DNA from: Acholeplasma laidlawii_A
GTDB taxonomy: Bacteria > Bacillota_I > Bacilli_A > Acholeplasmatales > Acholeplasmataceae
NCBI RefSeq assembly: GCF_030166555.2
Contig: NZ_CP126461.2
DNA length: 64,000 nt
Direction: 5' to 3' (one strand)
Position 1 is the stretch's first letter; every line of letters starts with the position of its first letter. The notes below the pieces were generated by a model. That model did not search any database. It was not told the origin of the DNA and saw only the letters and a program-made list of their open reading frames with translations. Below, in pieces: positions 47,330 through 56,052 of this stretch. Made by a program: the position numbers and the translations under genes.

Positions 47330-48209
47330 AATCATTAGCATTGACGGTGGAGGCACTAAAACCCTGGGTGTGTTGTATAACACATCTGGTGAAGAACTTA
47401 AACGTACAACTAAAGGCTCAAGTAACTTTGCTGTAAGTATTGATGATGCATATCAATCACTTAAAGGCGTCATTGATGAACTGATATCAAAGGACGTAAC
47501 AAGCATACAAATTGGTCTTTCAGGGTTTAGTATGATACCGAATCTAGATAACTTAATCAAGACATTAGAAGACTTATATCATACGCATGTGTATATCTAT
47601 CCCGATGCATACTTAGGACTTTATTCAGCGTATGATCCTTTATTGCCACTTATTTATGTAGTAGGTGGAACTGGTAGTATTTTATATAGTTTAGTAGATA
47701 ATGAATTTAATAGATATGGCGGATATGGTCACCTATTTGGTGACCCTGGCTCCGCTTACGGATTTGTAATGGATGTCTTTCTGGACTGTCTTAAAAAATT
47801 AGATAATCATAGAAAATTAAATAAAGTACAAACGGGGTTATTAAAACATTTAAATCTAACAACGAATCAGGAACTGATTGGTTATGCACATAAAGTTAAA
47901 AAGCAAGAAATTGCTGGACTAGCAAGATTTATTACAAACTATACACATACTTATGTTGATCAAAAGATCAAAAAACAAGCATTGATTATTGCTAAAAGTA
48001 TTGAACAAGTTGCAAAGACACAAGGCATTCAAAATAATTTCCTACTTGCACTTAGAGGTGGATTCTTAGAATCAGCACCGAAATTGAAAGATGAAGTATT
48101 GAATTATTTAAATAAAAAAGAAATTAAGTATATATTAAATAGGGATATTAAAGAAGCAGTTTATGGCGGCTATATGCTCTCTAAGTTATCCAAAGGAAAG
48201 GAATTTTAA
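47322..48209 (+). CDS. murK: BadF/BadG-type amino-sugar kinase, MurK-like (MurNAc/GlcNAc kinase)
   Basis: 295 residues. ASKHA fold: phosphate 1 SIDGGGTKTLGVLY, phosphate 2 in VVGGTGSILYS, the region YGGYGHLFGDPGSAYG, and a C-terminal LRGGFLE adenosine motif. Clostridium MurK, of related type, phosphorylates MurNAc and GlcNAc. It sits between nagZ and murQ, so it would make MurNAc-6-P from the NamZ product, replacing the MurP PTS route. Overlaps nagZ by 8 bases. The exact specificity is inferred from context. Confidence 0.82.
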   Translation: MNKIISIDGGGTKTLGVLYNTSGEELKRTTKGSSNFAVSIDDAYQSLKGVIDELISKDVTSIQIGLSGFSMIPNLDNLIKTLEDLYHTHVYIYPDAYLGLYSAYDPLLPLIYVVGGTGSILYSLVDNEFNRYGGYGHLFGDPGSAYGFVMDVFLDCLKKLDNHRKLNKVQTGLLKHLNLTTNQELIGYAHKVKKQEIAGLARFITNYTHTYVDQKIKKQALIIAKSIEQVAKTQGIQNNFLLALRGGFLESAPKLKDEVLNYLNKKEIKYILNRDIKEAVYGGYMLSKLSKGKEF

Positions 48210-48210
48210 A

Positions 48211-49125
48211 ATGGTTGATATTAAATCCATTACAACTGAACAACGTAATAAATTAACTAAAAATTTAGATGTTAGTTCAACAACAGAAATACTAAAAATG
48301 TTTAATAATGAGGACAAAAATGTACCTTTAGCTGTAGAAAAAGTGCTTGACAAGATTGCTTTAACAGTAGATGAAGTTACTAAACGACTTGCAGAAGGCG
48401 GTAGACTATTTTACATTGGTGCAGGAACGTCCGGCAGATTAGGTGTTTTAGATGCCTCTGAATGTGTTCCAACCTTTGGTGTTTCTGAAAACTTGGTCAT
48501 CGGTATTATTGCAGGTGGCGATAGAGCCTTAAGAATCGCTGTAGAAGGCGCTGAAGATGATGAAGTGGCTGGTGTTAATGACCTTAAAGCATACAACTTT
48601 AATGAAAAGGACTTCGTTGTTGGTTTAACCGCAAGTGGTCGTACGCCATACGTTATGGCAGCTATGAAATATGCACGCAGTATTGGTGCTAAGGCAGCGG
48701 GCATTACAACATCTCATAACGCACCATTATCTCAAGTAGTAGATTTTCCAATTGAGGCAGTAACAGGTGCTGAACCACTTACTGGTTCTACACGTATGAA
48801 ATCAGGTACTGCTCAGAAACTAATTTTAAATATGATATCCACTGCAACCATGGTTAAACTAGGTAAAGTCTATGAAAATTTAATGATCGATATTCAAATG
48901 AGTAACGATAAATTAGTTTCACGTGCAGTCGGTATTGTAGTTGAAGTTACAGGCGTTGATCATGATATTGCAAAAATTTACATTGATAAATTTAAATCAG
49001 TAAAACATGCAATCTTTGCAATCATCTCAAAGTTAGATAATATTGAAGAAATTAATGAAGTATTAAATAAATACAATGGTAATATTAGAGAAGCATTAAA
49101 ACATTCTATATCATTTGGAGGATAA
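48211..49125 (+). CDS. murQ: N-acetylmuramic acid 6-phosphate etherase
   Basis: 304 residues, full length. The SIS-domain signature GAGTSGRLGVLDASECVPTFG holds the catalytic Glu at residue 84; EPLTGSTRMKSGTAQKLILN is the second signature. It cleaves the lactyl ether of MurNAc-6-P to GlcNAc-6-P and D-lactate. Start 48211 follows AAAGGAAAGGAA; the in-frame ATG at 48163 lies inside murK. This gene is diagnostic for MurNAc catabolism. Confidence 0.97.
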   Translation: MVDIKSITTEQRNKLTKNLDVSSTTEILKMFNNEDKNVPLAVEKVLDKIALTVDEVTKRLAEGGRLFYIGAGTSGRLGVLDASECVPTFGVSENLVIGIIAGGDRALRIAVEGAEDDEVAGVNDLKAYNFNEKDFVVGLTASGRTPYVMAAMKYARSIGAKAAGITTSHNAPLSQVVDFPIEAVTGAEPLTGSTRMKSGTAQKLILNMISTATMVKLGKVYENLMIDIQMSNDKLVSRAVGIVVEVTGVDHDIAKIYIDKFKSVKHAIFAIISKLDNIEEINEVLNKYNGNIREALKHSISFGG

Positions 49126-49129
49126 ATTT

Positions 49130-49594
49130 ATGAAAGATATGTTGGTTCATTTATATAATTTAGACTTTGCGGACAAAATGCCTGCAAAAGACGTTAGAAT
49201 CGTACGCGTACTATCACCAAACAGTGATAAAGTTATCGCATTTGTAGAGGCTCACTTTTCAAAGGGTTGGGCTGCTGAGGTTAAAGCAGCTGTATACAGA
49301 AGTCAACCAACATGTTTTGTTGCATTACATGAAAACAAAATCGTAGGTTTTGCTGCTTATGATGCAACAGCTAAAGGTTATTTTGGTCCAATTGGTGTAG
49401 ACCAAACCTTAAGAGGAAAAAATATAGGAAAGGCATTAATCTTACACACATTAGAAGCAATGTATCATGATGGCTATGGCTATGCTATTATTGGTGGTGC
49501 TGGTGATAATGTATTAGAATTTTACAGAAAAACTGTTCAAGCTTATGATATTGAAAAACCAGGTAATGTGTACGATAGATTGATCAGAGGTTAA
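49130..49594 (+). CDS. GNAT family N-acetyltransferase
   Basis: 154 residues. The central acetyl-CoA motif is RGKNIGKALILHTLEAM (R-G-x-N-I-G-K), with IVGFAAYDATAKGYFGPIGVD before it. RBS GGAGG at the murQ end. Lying inside an amino-sugar operon, it may modify an amino sugar or peptide fragment (inference). Unlike the decayed copy at 13.6 kb, it is intact. Confidence 0.85.
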   Translation: MKDMLVHLYNLDFADKMPAKDVRIVRVLSPNSDKVIAFVEAHFSKGWAAEVKAAVYRSQPTCFVALHENKIVGFAAYDATAKGYFGPIGVDQTLRGKNIGKALILHTLEAMYHDGYGYAIIGGAGDNVLEFYRKTVQAYDIEKPGNVYDRLIRG

Positions 49595-49598
49595 CGAA

Positions 49599-50321
49599 TT
49601 GAAAATAAACGTATTTGAGACAAAAGAAGAATTATATAGAGCAGTAACTGATTTTTATATAAAGGCAATTAACGAAAAACCAAATATGGTTTTAGGTTTA
49701 GCAACAGGTACAACACCGATTCCTTTATACCAAAATCTAATCAAAGCATATCAAGATAAATTAGTATCATTCAAAGATATTACAACATTTAATTTAGATG
49801 AATACATTGGTTTACCTAAAACACATAAAGAATCATACTTTAGTTTCATGAGAAATCAATTATTTAATCACGTGGATATCAATATCGATAATACACATAT
49901 TCCAAGTGGTGTATTAGAGCCTAATGAAGCAATAAAAGAGTTTCAATCTGCTTTAGACGATCATCAAGTAGACATCCAATTATTAGGCTTAGGATCTAAT
50001 GGTCATATCGGTTTTAATGAACCAGGTACATCATTTGATTCTACAACGCATAAAACACAACTTGCTTTATCTACAATCCAAGATAACTCAAGAATGTTTG
50101 ACTCTATTGATGAAGTTCCAACAGAATCTATCACAATGGGTATTAAAGATATTATGCGTGCATCTAAAATCGTTATGATAGCAACAGGTGCTCAAAAAGC
50201 TGATGCTGTTTACAAAATGATTAAAGGGCAAGTAGATGAAAATCTACCGGCATCAATTTTACAAAAACATGATGATGTAGTTATCTTCCTAGATAAAGAC
50301 GCAGCATCGTTATTAAAATAG
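49599..50321 (+). CDS. nagB: Glucosamine-6-phosphate deaminase
   Basis: 240 residues. LGLATGTTPIPLY, TTFNLDEYIGLP (catalytic Asp), and GLGSNGHIGFNEPGTSF (His-Glu relay) define NagB. It turns GlcN-6-P into fructose-6-P and ammonia, the exit of the pathway to glycolysis. TTG start; the only preceding purine stretch is AGAGG in the end of the GNAT gene. Confidence 0.96.
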   Translation: MKINVFETKEELYRAVTDFYIKAINEKPNMVLGLATGTTPIPLYQNLIKAYQDKLVSFKDITTFNLDEYIGLPKTHKESYFSFMRNQLFNHVDINIDNTHIPSGVLEPNEAIKEFQSALDDHQVDIQLLGLGSNGHIGFNEPGTSFDSTTHKTQLALSTIQDNSRMFDSIDEVPTESITMGIKDIMRASKIVMIATGAQKADAVYKMIKGQVDENLPASILQKHDDVVIFLDKDAASLLK

Positions 50322-50338
50322 AAAGCAGGTAAGAAATT

Positions 50339-51697
50339 ATGGCATTAAAAAATAAATTAAAGTTAGACCCAACATACGAACCAGCAATTATTTACTTTAA
50401 TGAATTTAAAGAAGAAGTAAAAAAATCAAATAACTTTGAACCATTAACTGTAGTGGTTGAACGTATGGATGGTTTTAATGAAAGTTATACAGCAAACATC
50501 TTTAAAGATCCTAGCAAATTAGACAAAAATATCTTCTTTGCTGACCGTTTAGTGAAAACACTACTTTGGTTATATGGGGGTTACAAGGTAACTATCGTTG
50601 GTAATAAAGATGTATATGAGTCTATTAAAAAGACTTACCTAGAAGGCGATAGATTATTTGATTCTAAGTTTATGAGCCGTATCTATGGTAAACCATTTGA
50701 AGTCGTTCATGCAGTCGAAGTACCTAAACTTGTAAAAGGTGACAGTCCAATTGGAAAACACTTAAAAGGTAATAGAATTGGATTTGACGCTGGTGGATCT
50801 GATATGAAAGTTTCTGCAGTCGTTGATGGTGTTCCAGTATTTAGTACGGAAGTTGTATGGTTTCCAAAGTTAAATAGTGATCCAAACTATCATAAAGAAA
50901 ACATTCGTAAAGTAATTCAATTAGCAGTTGAACAACTTCCAAGTGTTGATGCCTTAGGGGTATCAAGTGCTGGTGTTTATATCCACAACGAAGCTAGAGT
51001 AGCAAGTTTATTTATAGAAGTACCTGATGAATTATTTGAAGAACATATTACAAACATCTATAAAGATATCGCAAAAGAATTAAATGTACCTTTAGAAGTA
51101 GCAAACGATGGTGATGTGACAGCCTTAGCAGGATCTATGAGTTTAGGTAAAAACAAACTATTAGGTATTGCTATGGGTACAAGTGAAGCAGTTGGTTACA
51201 TTAATGCAGAAGGTAACGTTACTGGTTGGTTAAATGAATTAGCCTTTGTACCAGTAGACTTCCAAAAAAATGGTCCGATTGATGAATGGAGTCTAGACAT
51301 GGGTACTGGTAATAAGTACTTTAGTCAAGACGCAGTCATTCGCTTGGCTGAAACTTCAGGTATTACATTCCCAGAAGATATGCCTTTAGCTGAACGTCTA
51401 AAAGTTGTTCAAAATTTAGATGAGAACAGTGAAACTTATCAAGAAATATATAAGACAATTGGTACATACTTAGGTTATACCTTAGCATATTATGAAGAAT
51501 TTTATGATATTGAAGAAGTCTTATTATTAGGTCGTGTAACATCTGGTCTAGGTGGTCAAATCATCGTAGATGTAGCGACAAAAACATTAAAAGAAAACTT
51601 CGAACATTTAAGTAAAAAGATTAATATCTCACTTCCAGATGAAAAAGCACGTCGTGTTGGACAATCTGTGGCAGCTGCAAGCTTAGTGAAACTATAA
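50339..51697 (+). CDS. ROK-like sugar kinase/ASKHA protein
   Basis: 452 residues, longer than a normal ROK kinase (~300). The first ~145 residues are a separate alpha/beta domain; the kinase core begins at GNRIGFDAGGSDMKVSAVVDG and includes DALGVSSAGV, VANDGDVTALAGSMSLG (ROK catalytic DxG region), IAMGTSEAVGY and VLLLGRVTSG. The ROK zinc motif CxCGxxGC is missing. It could phosphorylate GlcNAc or glucosamine released by NagZ or the deacetylase; I cannot decide which. RBS AAAGCAGG. Confidence 0.7.
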   Translation: MALKNKLKLDPTYEPAIIYFNEFKEEVKKSNNFEPLTVVVERMDGFNESYTANIFKDPSKLDKNIFFADRLVKTLLWLYGGYKVTIVGNKDVYESIKKTYLEGDRLFDSKFMSRIYGKPFEVVHAVEVPKLVKGDSPIGKHLKGNRIGFDAGGSDMKVSAVVDGVPVFSTEVVWFPKLNSDPNYHKENIRKVIQLAVEQLPSVDALGVSSAGVYIHNEARVASLFIEVPDELFEEHITNIYKDIAKELNVPLEVANDGDVTALAGSMSLGKNKLLGIAMGTSEAVGYINAEGNVTGWLNELAFVPVDFQKNGPIDEWSLDMGTGNKYFSQDAVIRLAETSGITFPEDMPLAERLKVVQNLDENSETYQEIYKTIGTYLGYTLAYYEEFYDIEEVLLLGRVTSGLGGQIIVDVATKTLKENFEHLSKKINISLPDEKARRVGQSVAAASLVKL

Positions 51698-51710
51698 GAA
51701 GGTAAAAAAA

Positions 51711-52559
51711 ATGGAAAAATATAACAATACAACCGAATTTTATGTACCTGATAACAAACCTCTAGAAGAAGCTATCAAACGTACAACTCATATGGCAATT
51801 TTAGCGCACCATGACGATATTGAAATTGGTGCAATCGATGGTGTTTTACAAACATTTCAGAAACCAGACAAATGGTTCTTTGGTGTGGTTGTAACAGATG
51901 GATCAGGTTCTTCACGTGGTGGAAATTATTCACACTACACGAATGAAGAAATGATGGTCGTTCGTAACCTTGAACAAAAAAAAGCTGCGTACTTAGGTGA
52001 GTATGGTCTACAAGCATTCATTAATTCACCTTCAAAACAAACAAAAGATCCACAAGATACAATTGTTGTAGAAGAAATTAGAAAAATGATTTTAGACGCT
52101 CAACCAGAAGTGTTATATACACATAACCTAGCTGATAAACATGACACACACATTGGTGTTGTAACTAAGACAATTAAAGCATTACGTTTATTACCAAAAG
52201 ATAAACGTCCTAAAAAACTTTATGCAGTTGAGGTATGGCGTGATCTTGACTGGTTAAATGACGATGAAAAAGTTAAATTTAACGTTGGTGGAAGACCAAA
52301 CCTTACAAATAGCTTAGTTGAAGTGTTTGATTCACAAATTGATGGTGCAAAACGTTACGACTTAGCTGCAATTGGTCGCCGTTTAGCGAATGCAACATTT
52401 GCTACAGCACATGCACTTGACCAATCTGATCAAGTTGTTAATGGTATGGATTTAACACCATTAATCGAAGATGACTCCATTGATATGGTGACATTCATCC
52501 TAGATGCTATTGACCGTTTCAGATTAGATGTTGAACAAAAAATAAGAAAAATTTTATAA
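51711..52559 (+). CDS. PIG-L family deacetylase
   Basis: 282 residues. The metal-binding motif is AHHDDIEIG and the second ligand region HNLADKHDTHIGVV; both are LmbE/PIG-L signatures (zinc N-deacetylases acting on GlcNAc groups). It is the last gene of the operon, right after the ROK-like kinase. No nagA gene is found in this window, so this enzyme is a candidate for the missing GlcNAc deacetylation step (inference). RBS AGAAGGT. Confidence 0.85.
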   Translation: MEKYNNTTEFYVPDNKPLEEAIKRTTHMAILAHHDDIEIGAIDGVLQTFQKPDKWFFGVVVTDGSGSSRGGNYSHYTNEEMMVVRNLEQKKAAYLGEYGLQAFINSPSKQTKDPQDTIVVEEIRKMILDAQPEVLYTHNLADKHDTHIGVVTKTIKALRLLPKDKRPKKLYAVEVWRDLDWLNDDEKVKFNVGGRPNLTNSLVEVFDSQIDGAKRYDLAAIGRRLANATFATAHALDQSDQVVNGMDLTPLIEDDSIDMVTFILDAIDRFRLDVEQKIRKIL

Positions 52560-52565
52560 TAATTT

Positions 52566-52600
52566 ATGCACTTTAGATAATCTAGAGTGCATATTTTTTA
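52566..52600 (+). terminator. Terminator of the long salvage operon
   Basis: ATGCACTTTAGAT pairs with ATCTAGAGTGCAT (one mismatch), then ATTTTTTATT. Confidence 0.85.
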
Positions 52601-52618
52601 TTCCAGCCAAAAAAGTAC

Positions 52619-52646
52619 TTGATTCATTATGATTTCGTGTTATAAT
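52619..52646 (+). promoter_or_regulatory. Promoter of the ntdp-like gene
   Basis: TTGATT (52619-52624), 16-base spacer, TATAAT (52641-52646), preceded by TGT (extended -10 type). Confidence 0.6.
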
Positions 52647-52711
52647 AGTCTTCCTGTACTGACAACAAAAGCGCTTAGATGTTATAATACATTTAAGTAG
52701 GTGAGACTTAT

Positions 52712-53291
52712 ATGAAATTGAAAAAAGCAAAAAAAAATCCAAATACATGGATATAAACATGATGGTAGTTTACACCGAGTGTGGACAAATTCATTTGTTG
52801 TTGATGATAATGAGTCATATTTAGTTACAGGAAATCAAAGAACAAAAGTGATTGAGTCTAGTGGTCGTAGTTGGTATACCAAAGAACCGGCACTTTGTTA
52901 TTTCTTTGAAAAAGAATGGTTTAACATTATAGCAATGTTTAAAAAAGACGGTATACATTATTATTGTAATGTATCAAGTCCTTATGTATACGATTCAGAA
53001 GCGATTAAATACATAGATTATGATCTAGACATCAGAGTATATCCAAATGGTCGTATCGTGGTTTTAGATCGTAAAGAATTTGAAACAAACAGTAAAAAAT
53101 TAAACTATTCAGAAGATATTATTAAAATCGCTAATCACGCGATTAGTGAACTTAAATCTTGGATTAAAGAAAAGCGTCCACCATTTGATGATGTGACTGT
53201 AAACTTGAATTTAGAAACGTTTAAGAAGATTTTAAACTATCACAAAGAGTTAAAAGAAATAAAAAATATTGAAAGGAAAAGGGATAAATGA
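52712..53291 (+). CDS. ntdp: Nucleoside tri/diphosphatase (DUF402, Ntdp/YgaC-like), frameshifted at an A9 run
   Basis: The DUF402 core reads from about nt 52734 to 53291: KIQIHGYKHDGSLHRVW, TEPA-type EPALCYFFEKEWFN, YYCNVSSPYVYDSEAIKYIDYDLDIRVYPNG (split). Bacillus Ntdp starts much the same way. The only start with a good ribosome binding site (AGTAGGTGAGA) is the ATG at 52712, which is one frame off; nine A at 52729-52737 lie between. With eight A the protein would start MKLKKAKKIQIHGYKHDG. Either a sequencing or biological frameshift, or transcriptional slippage restores the frame. A GTG at 52779 would skip ~25 conserved residues and has no ribosome binding site. Confidence 0.8.
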
Positions 53292-53824
53292 CTGAAAAAA
53301 CTTATGAAGAAATAAAGTATGACCTTATTATTAAGCGTCTACAAGAACGTGGTGTGGAGGTAGTTGATATTGCTAAAATCACACTAGATTTACAAAAACC
53401 ATACTTAAAAGATATGACACTTGAAATTTGTATGGACCATGTTAATCGTGTATTAATCAAAAGAGAAGTTCAAAATGCTGTATTAACAGGTATTGAGTTA
53501 GATGTTTTAGCAGAAAAAGGATTACTTTCAGAACCACTTTCAACAATACTCATGGAAGACTACGGTCTATATGGTGTTGATGAAATCTTAGCATTATCTA
53601 TCGTCAACGTTTATGGATCCATTGGATTAACAAACTTTGGTTATGTAGATAAACTTAAACTAGGTATCATCAAAGAACTAGATACTAAACAAGAAGGTGT
53701 GGTACGTTGTAACACATTCTTAGATGATCTAGTTGGTGGTGTTGCAGCTGCTGCAGCTGGTAGTATTGCACATAAATATGCAGATACTACAAAAGTTTTA
53801 GAAGCATACAAAAAATCAATTTAA
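53288..53824 (+). CDS. Phosphatidylglycerophosphatase A-like protein (YutG type)
   Basis: 178 residues. Recognisable PgpA-family text: RGVEVVDIAKITLDLQKPYL, CMDHVNRVLIKREVQNAVLTG and the C-terminal NTFLDDLVGGVAAAAAGSIAH with its acidic pair. Soluble YutG-like form lacking membrane helices. The family dephosphorylates phosphatidylglycerophosphate in some bacteria. It overlaps the previous gene by 4 bases and has its own terminator. Confidence 0.8.
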   Translation: MTEKTYEEIKYDLIIKRLQERGVEVVDIAKITLDLQKPYLKDMTLEICMDHVNRVLIKREVQNAVLTGIELDVLAEKGLLSEPLSTILMEDYGLYGVDEILALSIVNVYGSIGLTNFGYVDKLKLGIIKELDTKQEGVVRCNTFLDDLVGGVAAAAAGSIAHKYADTTKVLEAYKKSI

Positions 53825-53833
53825 TAGATTTAT

Positions 53834-53868
53834 AAAAAAACTACTTTTTAACGAGAGTAGTTTTTTTA
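53834..53868 (+). terminator. Terminator of the pgpA-like gene
   Basis: AAAAAAACTACT pairs with AGTAGTTTTTTT around a 10-base loop. Confidence 0.85.
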
Positions 53869-53926
53869 TGAATCACTAGTTTATTTTATAATCTAGTGAT
53901 ATGATGAGGTTAAAGGAGAACTTTAT

Positions 53927-54637
53927 ATGACTATAAAAGAACTACAAACAATCATAGATACATCTAAATATATTGTCTTTTTTGGTGGTGCTGGAGTTTC
54001 CACGGAATCTGGTATTAAAGATTTTAGAAGTAAAGACGGCTTATATAGCCAAAAATTTAAAAACTACCGACCAGAAGATATCTTAAGTAGAAGTTTCTTC
54101 TTTAACCATACCAAAGATTTCTATGAGTATTTTAAACTTCATTTTTTAAATGATGACATCAAACCCAATAAAGCACATATATGGCTCAAAGATGCTGAAA
54201 TCATTGGTAAAGTTAAGTGTGTTATCACTCAAAACATTGATGGACTCCATCAAATGGCAGGTTCAAAAAATGTAGTAGAACTCCACGGATCAGTTCACAG
54301 ATATTACACAGTAAAAAAGAAACAACCTATTGATGGGTTAACCTACATTTTAAATACTGAAGATATACCAGTAGATAGTGAAGGCGATCTTATAAAGCCG
54401 GATGTCGTTCTTTATGAAGAGCCGCTCAATTCTGATGTAGTAAGAAAAGTGATAGAAGAAATATCAAAGGCAGATACTTTAATTGTTGCAGGTACATCAC
54501 TAACAGTTTATCCAGCAGCAAGTTTTATCGAATACTTTAAGGGGAAACACTTAATTGTGATAAATAAAGAATATATGCAGTTTAAAGACTTTATTGAAGG
54601 TCGAGTTGGTGAAATCTTAAGTCAAATTAAGTTATAA
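53927..54637 (+). CDS. Sirtuin (NAD-dependent deacylase family) lacking the zinc cysteines
   Basis: 236 residues. FFGGAGVSTESGIKDFRSKDGLY (split; NAD site), TQNIDGLH, catalytic His120 in LHGSVH, AGTSLTVYPAASF and INKEY are all present. The zinc module, normally two CxxC pairs between the LHG motif and PDVV, is present in length but has no cysteine: YYTVKKKQPIDG replaces the first pair and SEGDLIKPDVVLYEE the second. The whole protein has a single Cys, in KVKCVITQN. RBS AAAGGAGAAC. Fold stability without zinc, and activity (deacylase, or ADP-ribosyl transfer), are open. Confidence 0.88.
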   Translation: MTIKELQTIIDTSKYIVFFGGAGVSTESGIKDFRSKDGLYSQKFKNYRPEDILSRSFFFNHTKDFYEYFKLHFLNDDIKPNKAHIWLKDAEIIGKVKCVITQNIDGLHQMAGSKNVVELHGSVHRYYTVKKKQPIDGLTYILNTEDIPVDSEGDLIKPDVVLYEEPLNSDVVRKVIEEISKADTLIVAGTSLTVYPAASFIEYFKGKHLIVINKEYMQFKDFIEGRVGEILSQIKL

Positions 54638-54649
54638 GAAAATAAAAAA

Positions 54650-54685
54650 AGTTCTCAAGCATTTACTTGAGAACTTGTTTATTAT
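54650..54685. terminator. Bidirectional terminator between the sirtuin gene and tRNA-Gly
   Basis: AGTTCTCAAG pairs with CTTGAGAACT over a six-base loop. The minus side has a run of seven T (for the tRNA), the plus side TTGTTTATT. Confidence 0.85.
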
Positions 54686-54689
54686 TTAC

Positions 54690-54764
54690 TGGAGCCGGTG
54701 AGCAGGATCGAACTGCCGTCTAAGCCTTGGCAAGGCCTTGTAATAACCATTATACGACACCGAC
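54690..54764 (-). tRNA. tRNA-Gly (GCC)
   Basis: 75 bases including an encoded CCA. Acceptor GTCGGTG with CACCGGC (one G-T pair); anticodon stem AGGCC/GGCTT around loop TTGCCAA, so the anticodon is GCC; T-loop GTTCGATCC. Confidence 0.94.
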
Positions 54765-54777
54765 ATGTTGCTTTATT

Positions 54778-54806
54778 ATGATATCAAATGCATCCATACT
54801 TGTCAA
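54778..54806 (-). promoter_or_regulatory. Promoter of tRNA-Gly
   Basis: On the minus strand TTGACA (54801-54806), 17-base spacer, TATCAT (54778-54783); consensus -35. Confidence 0.75.
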
Positions 54807-54927
54807 GCATTAATTCAAAAAAGATTTACTTTTTTTCTAACTTATTCATTTGTAAGAATTATACCACAAATCTTTGGTAAAAAGAAACCCATAAGTTGAT
54901 GTTATAATATGTATTAGGGTGAACACA

Positions 54928-56052
54928 ATGAAAAAAAGACGACGAAAAACATGGATTTATTTTTTACTTGGAATTGTAGTAAGTTTTTTTTATGTTTTAT
55001 TAATTTATGAAAACTTTTTTACACATTTAAATAGGGGTTTAAATACAGTACCCTTTTATGTGCACATAATATATATGTTCATAGCTTTATTCTTTGCAAT
55101 CTTTGCACATGAGATGGGGCACCTCATCTCATTTATAAAACAAGGCATAAAACCCAAGGCTTTATATGCTCTTGGTATAGCGTTTGTAAATGATAATGGA
55201 CTAAAGATTAGATTCGTTCCTAAGTTTCTTCTAATGATTGGTGGTATCGTTATACCTGATCACTTAAGTATTCAATCAAAGGATGAAGAAGAAGCCATGG
55301 TTCATAAATTTAAAAGAGTCTTACTTGCAGGACCTAAGGCATCCATTATATATGGTGTCCTCATATTATTAATCTGGATACTTTGTTTATTTACGAATAT
55401 ATATTGGTTAAATGGATTTTTATTCACCGTGATGGTTGTAACTTCAATCATGACGGTGCTTGCTGTATTATCCTCTAAAGTATCTAGAGCAGGTATGTAT
55501 GGAGACTTTGCAGCCGAAAAAGCATTTGATAAGGATAAAATGTTTAGATTAACCTATTTGATCCAGTTAACAACCCTAATTGAGCACGATAAGGAAAGTA
55601 TGGCATACTTTTGGCCAAGCATCGTAGAGATGCTTGAAACACAGCATCAGGCGCACTCACAACTATATACGAACCTTCTGGGTCAATATATCTATGAGGT
55701 TGTATTTCATGGGCAAATTGCATGTTTAAGTATTGAAAAGAAGATGAACAGTTTAATTAGAAATATACCTAAAACCGAAGATGGACTTATTCTATACTTA
55801 AATATTATCTATTACTACGAAGCATTAAATGATAGAACTAAAGTCATCAGGTTACTTAATAACTTAAATACAGCGAAGTTTAAGGTAAGTGATAAGGTGT
55901 TAACTTATTACTTAAGACTTACAAATCACTTATTAGGATTTAAAGATGAAACGATATTTTTAAGTCATCCTAAAAATGTACATACAAGTTCTTACCAATG
56001 GGTATATAAACCACTAAACATTCAAGAAGAATTAAAAGGTATTGTAAAATGA
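54928..56052 (+). CDS. HExxH membrane metalloprotease-like protein
   Basis: 374 residues. A hydrophobic first helix (~8-25), a second helix ending in H61-E-M-G-H65, and further helices around 130-165 suggest an intramembrane or membrane-bound zinc protease of M50/site-2 type, although the second-site LDG motif is not evident. The C-terminal ~170 residues are soluble and helical, possibly TPR-like. Start 54928 follows TAGGGTGA; TATAAT at 54903-54908. Ends in TGA overlapping the methyltransferase start. Confidence 0.65.
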   Translation: MKKRRRKTWIYFLLGIVVSFFYVLLIYENFFTHLNRGLNTVPFYVHIIYMFIALFFAIFAHEMGHLISFIKQGIKPKALYALGIAFVNDNGLKIRFVPKFLLMIGGIVIPDHLSIQSKDEEEAMVHKFKRVLLAGPKASIIYGVLILLIWILCLFTNIYWLNGFLFTVMVVTSIMTVLAVLSSKVSRAGMYGDFAAEKAFDKDKMFRLTYLIQLTTLIEHDKESMAYFWPSIVEMLETQHQAHSQLYTNLLGQYIYEVVFHGQIACLSIEKKMNSLIRNIPKTEDGLILYLNIIYYYEALNDRTKVIRLLNNLNTAKFKVSDKVLTYYLRLTNHLLGFKDETIFLSHPKNVHTSSYQWVYKPLNIQEELKGIVK

